From Micromonospora sp. C31 (lineage in GTDB: Bacteria > Actinomycetota > Actinomycetes > Mycobacteriales > Micromonosporaceae), in assembly GCF_018070575.1 (NCBI RefSeq), contig NZ_JAGPXN010000010.1:186001-250000 (forward strand): a DNA stretch of 64,000 bases. The letters run 5' to 3'. Both the position numbers and the translations under genes were made by a program. This document shows, in pieces, positions 62,517-64,000 of the stretch (position 1 is the stretch's first letter; each line of letters begins with the position of its first letter). The notes beneath the pieces were generated by a model. The model worked only from the letters and a program-made list of their open reading frames with translations. It did not search any database and was not told the origin of the DNA.

Positions 62517-63776
62517 ATGCCGCACGCCACCGCACCGCCCGTACGACCGGAAGAACGCGTCGCCGCGCCCACCGGGCGGCCCGCCGTCGTCCTGCTGGCG
62601 CTGCTCGGCACGCTCACCGCGTTCGGGCCGCTCTCCCTGGACACCTACCTGCCGGCGTTCCCCGAGATGACCCGCGACCTGTCCGCCAGCCAGGCGCGCA
62701 TCCAGCTCTCGCTGACCACCTGCCTGATCGGCATGGCCCTCGGCCAACTCGTCACCGGCCCGCTCAGCGACCGCTTCGGGCGGCGCCGACCGGTGCTGGT
62801 GGGCGTCGCCGCGTACACCCTGCTGTCGCTGGTCTGCGCGGCCGTGCCGACGGCCGAGACGCTGGCCGCGGCGCGGCTCGCGCAGGGCTTCGCCGGCGGC
62901 ATGGGCGTCGTCGTCGCCCGCGCGATCGTCCGCGACCTCTACGCCGGCCGCGCGGCCGCCAGGTACTTCTCCCGCCTCATCCTGGTCTTCGGCATCGCCC
63001 CGATGGTCGCGCCCGCCTTCGGCAGCCTCGTGCTGCGCTTCGGCGACTGGCGTACCGTCTTCGTCGCCCTCGCCGTGATCGGCGCGCTGCTCGCCGCCGC
63101 CGTCGCGTGGCGGCTGCCGGAGACGCTGCCCCCGGCCCGCCGCAGCACCGGCGGCCTCGCCGCCACGGCCGCCGCCGGCCGCTCGCTCTGCACCGACCGG
63201 ATCTTCCTGGGGTACGCGCTGGCGCAGGGCCTCGTCTTCGCCGCGCTGTTCGGCTACATCTCCGGGTCGTCCTTCGTCTTCCAGGACGTCTTCGGCACCT
63301 CGGCCGGCGCGTTCAGCCTCATCTTCGGCGTCAACGCGCTCGCCCTGGTCGCCGTCGGCCAGCTCAACGCCCACCTGCTGGACCGCTTCGAGCCCCGCAC
63401 ACTGCTGGTGCGGGCGCTGGGCCTGGGGCTGCTGGCCGCCGCCGTCCTGCTCGCCGGGGCGCTCCTCGGCAACCTGCCGCTGGTGGCGGTGGCGCTCTTC
63501 GTCTTCGTCGGCTCGCTCGGCATGGTGATGCCGAACGGCACCGCGCTCGCCCTGGACCGGCACCCCGCCCACGCCGGGACGGCCGCCGCGCTGCTCGGCA
63601 CCATCCAGTCGCTGGTGGCAGCGATGGCCGCGCCGCTGGTCGGGCTGGGCGGCGAGGGCAGCGCCGTCCCGATGGCCGTGGTGGTGGCGGGGGCGGCGGT
63701 CGCCTCCCTCGCGGTCGTCGGCACCCTCGCCCGCACCGTTGATAACCCCTCGCTCAGGCCCGGCGGCCGGCGGTAG
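62517..63776 (+). CDS. MFS drug exporter, Bcr/CflA type
   Basis: Proton-driven efflux of drugs or small molecules; 419 residues with 12 predicted membrane helices from about residue 25 to 405. The Bcr/CflA signature is LSLDTYLPAFPEMTRDLSAS; the MFS loop motif GPLSDRFGRRRPVLVG follows helix 2, and motif C-type RAIVRDLYAG lies between helices 4 and 5. Controlled by the divergent MarR gene. The stop overlaps a TAGCGT that may drive the next gene. Confidence 0.93.
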   Translation: MPHATAPPVRPEERVAAPTGRPAVVLLALLGTLTAFGPLSLDTYLPAFPEMTRDLSASQARIQLSLTTCLIGMALGQLVTGPLSDRFGRRRPVLVGVAAYTLLSLVCAAVPTAETLAAARLAQGFAGGMGVVVARAIVRDLYAGRAAARYFSRLILVFGIAPMVAPAFGSLVLRFGDWRTVFVALAVIGALLAAAVAWRLPETLPPARRSTGGLAATAAAGRSLCTDRIFLGYALAQGLVFAALFGYISGSSFVFQDVFGTSAGAFSLIFGVNALALVAVGQLNAHLLDRFEPRTLLVRALGLGLLAAAVLLAGALLGNLPLVAVALFVFVGSLGMVMPNGTALALDRHPAHAGTAAALLGTIQSLVAAMAAPLVGLGGEGSAVPMAVVVAGAAVASLAVVGTLARTVDNPSLRPGGRR

Positions 63777-63785
63777 CGTGCCGGC

Positions 63786-64000
63786 GTGTCCCGCACCGTG
63801 ACCCTCGTCCTGGTCGATGCCGCCGGCGCCCCGCTGGGCGCCCTGCCGCCGTTCGACGTGCCGTCGCCCTGGTGGCAGGAGGTCGCCCCGGTCGTGGCCG
63901 AGGCCCGCCGGCGGTACGGCGTCGAGGTGGCCGTGCTCCGCCTGCTGACCGGCGACGCGCCGCAGCCGATGGGCGGTGCGGTCACGTACCTCGGGCAGGT
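63786..64000 (+). CDS. 5' part of a gene cut by the window end, possibly a phosphotransferase
   Basis: At least 71 residues from GTG at 63786; the frame is still open at the edge. VTLVLVDAAGAPLGALPPFDVPSPWWQEVAPVVAEARRRYGVEVAVLRLL is the kind of N-terminus I associate with actinobacterial aminoglycoside-phosphotransferase-like proteins, but the kinase motifs lie beyond the window. TAGCGT (63774-63779), overlapping the MFS stop, gives a leaderless start 6 nt later. Confidence 0.6.
   Translation, partial: MSRTVTLVLVDAAGAPLGALPPFDVPSPWWQEVAPVVAEARRRYGVEVAVLRLLTGDAPQPMGGAVTYLGQ

Overview
The window is high-GC actinomycete chromosome. It carries mtrAB-lpqB, long-form hpf, secA with a DUF6459/Rv3235-type gene behind it, prfB-ftsE-ftsX-smpB-ssrA, pruA, GTG-rich starts, and a putative tuberculostearate-type lipid gene pair. 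The gene order and repeat style suggest a Micromonospora or another member of the Micromonosporaceae; this is inference from content, not a database match. The only RNA genes I see are one tRNA-Ala(GGC) and tmRNA.

Layout. 1-3.7 kb: end of a CDF metal transporter, manA, and ahcY behind a long structured leader. 3.8-12.6 kb: a leftward block of membrane and chaperone-like genes (TPR-membrane protein, RDD protein, DUF58, MoxR ATPase, DUF4350, DUF4129, integral membrane protein) with a divergent SpoIIM-like gene. 12.7-18.7 kb: envelope signalling operon mtrA-mtrB-lpqB, then comF and hpf. 18.7-21 kb: two adjacent genes that each carry two GNAT domains. 21-25.7 kb: secA, a DUF6459 gene, a small BldC-like DNA-binding protein and a DUF6912-like gene. 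25.8-30.5 kb: membrane protein, pruA, kynA, a PadR-like regulator. 30.6-34.6 kb: prfB, ftsE, ftsX, smpB, ssrA. 34.7-42.6 kb: lipoprotein, ThDP decarboxylase (mdlC-like), MTA phosphorylase, YqgE, tRNA-Ala, a PhyH dioxygenase, two aldo-keto reductases. 42.8-49.4 kb: a two-component system with a zinc-ribbon membrane protein, then an AAA+ ATPase/VWA pair. 49.6-57.2 kb: small genes, a putative tmsA-tmsB pair for 10-methyl fatty acids, and a Cas4-like Fe-S nuclease translationally coupled to an unknown 541-residue protein. 57.7-64 kb: TipA-type MerR regulator, a monooxygenase-fold protein, a broken penicillin-acylase gene, yidD, MarR-MFS divergent pair, and the start of a gene cut by the window end.

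How it fits together. Most of the window is housekeeping: one-carbon and sulfur salvage (ahcY, mtnP), secretion (secA, yidD), ribosome rescue and hibernation (smpB, ssrA, hpf, prfB), cell division (ftsEX) and envelope stress sensing (mtrAB-lpqB). The less ordinary layer is small repeats that have entered coding sequence: one forms the C-terminus of the SpoIIM-like protein, and one adds about 19 residues and a TTA codon to the AAA+ ATPase. Others are the BldC-like gene with paired 10-bp-spaced direct repeats before two genes, and the nuclease/unknown-protein pair, which is the best candidate here for an undescribed two-gene system.
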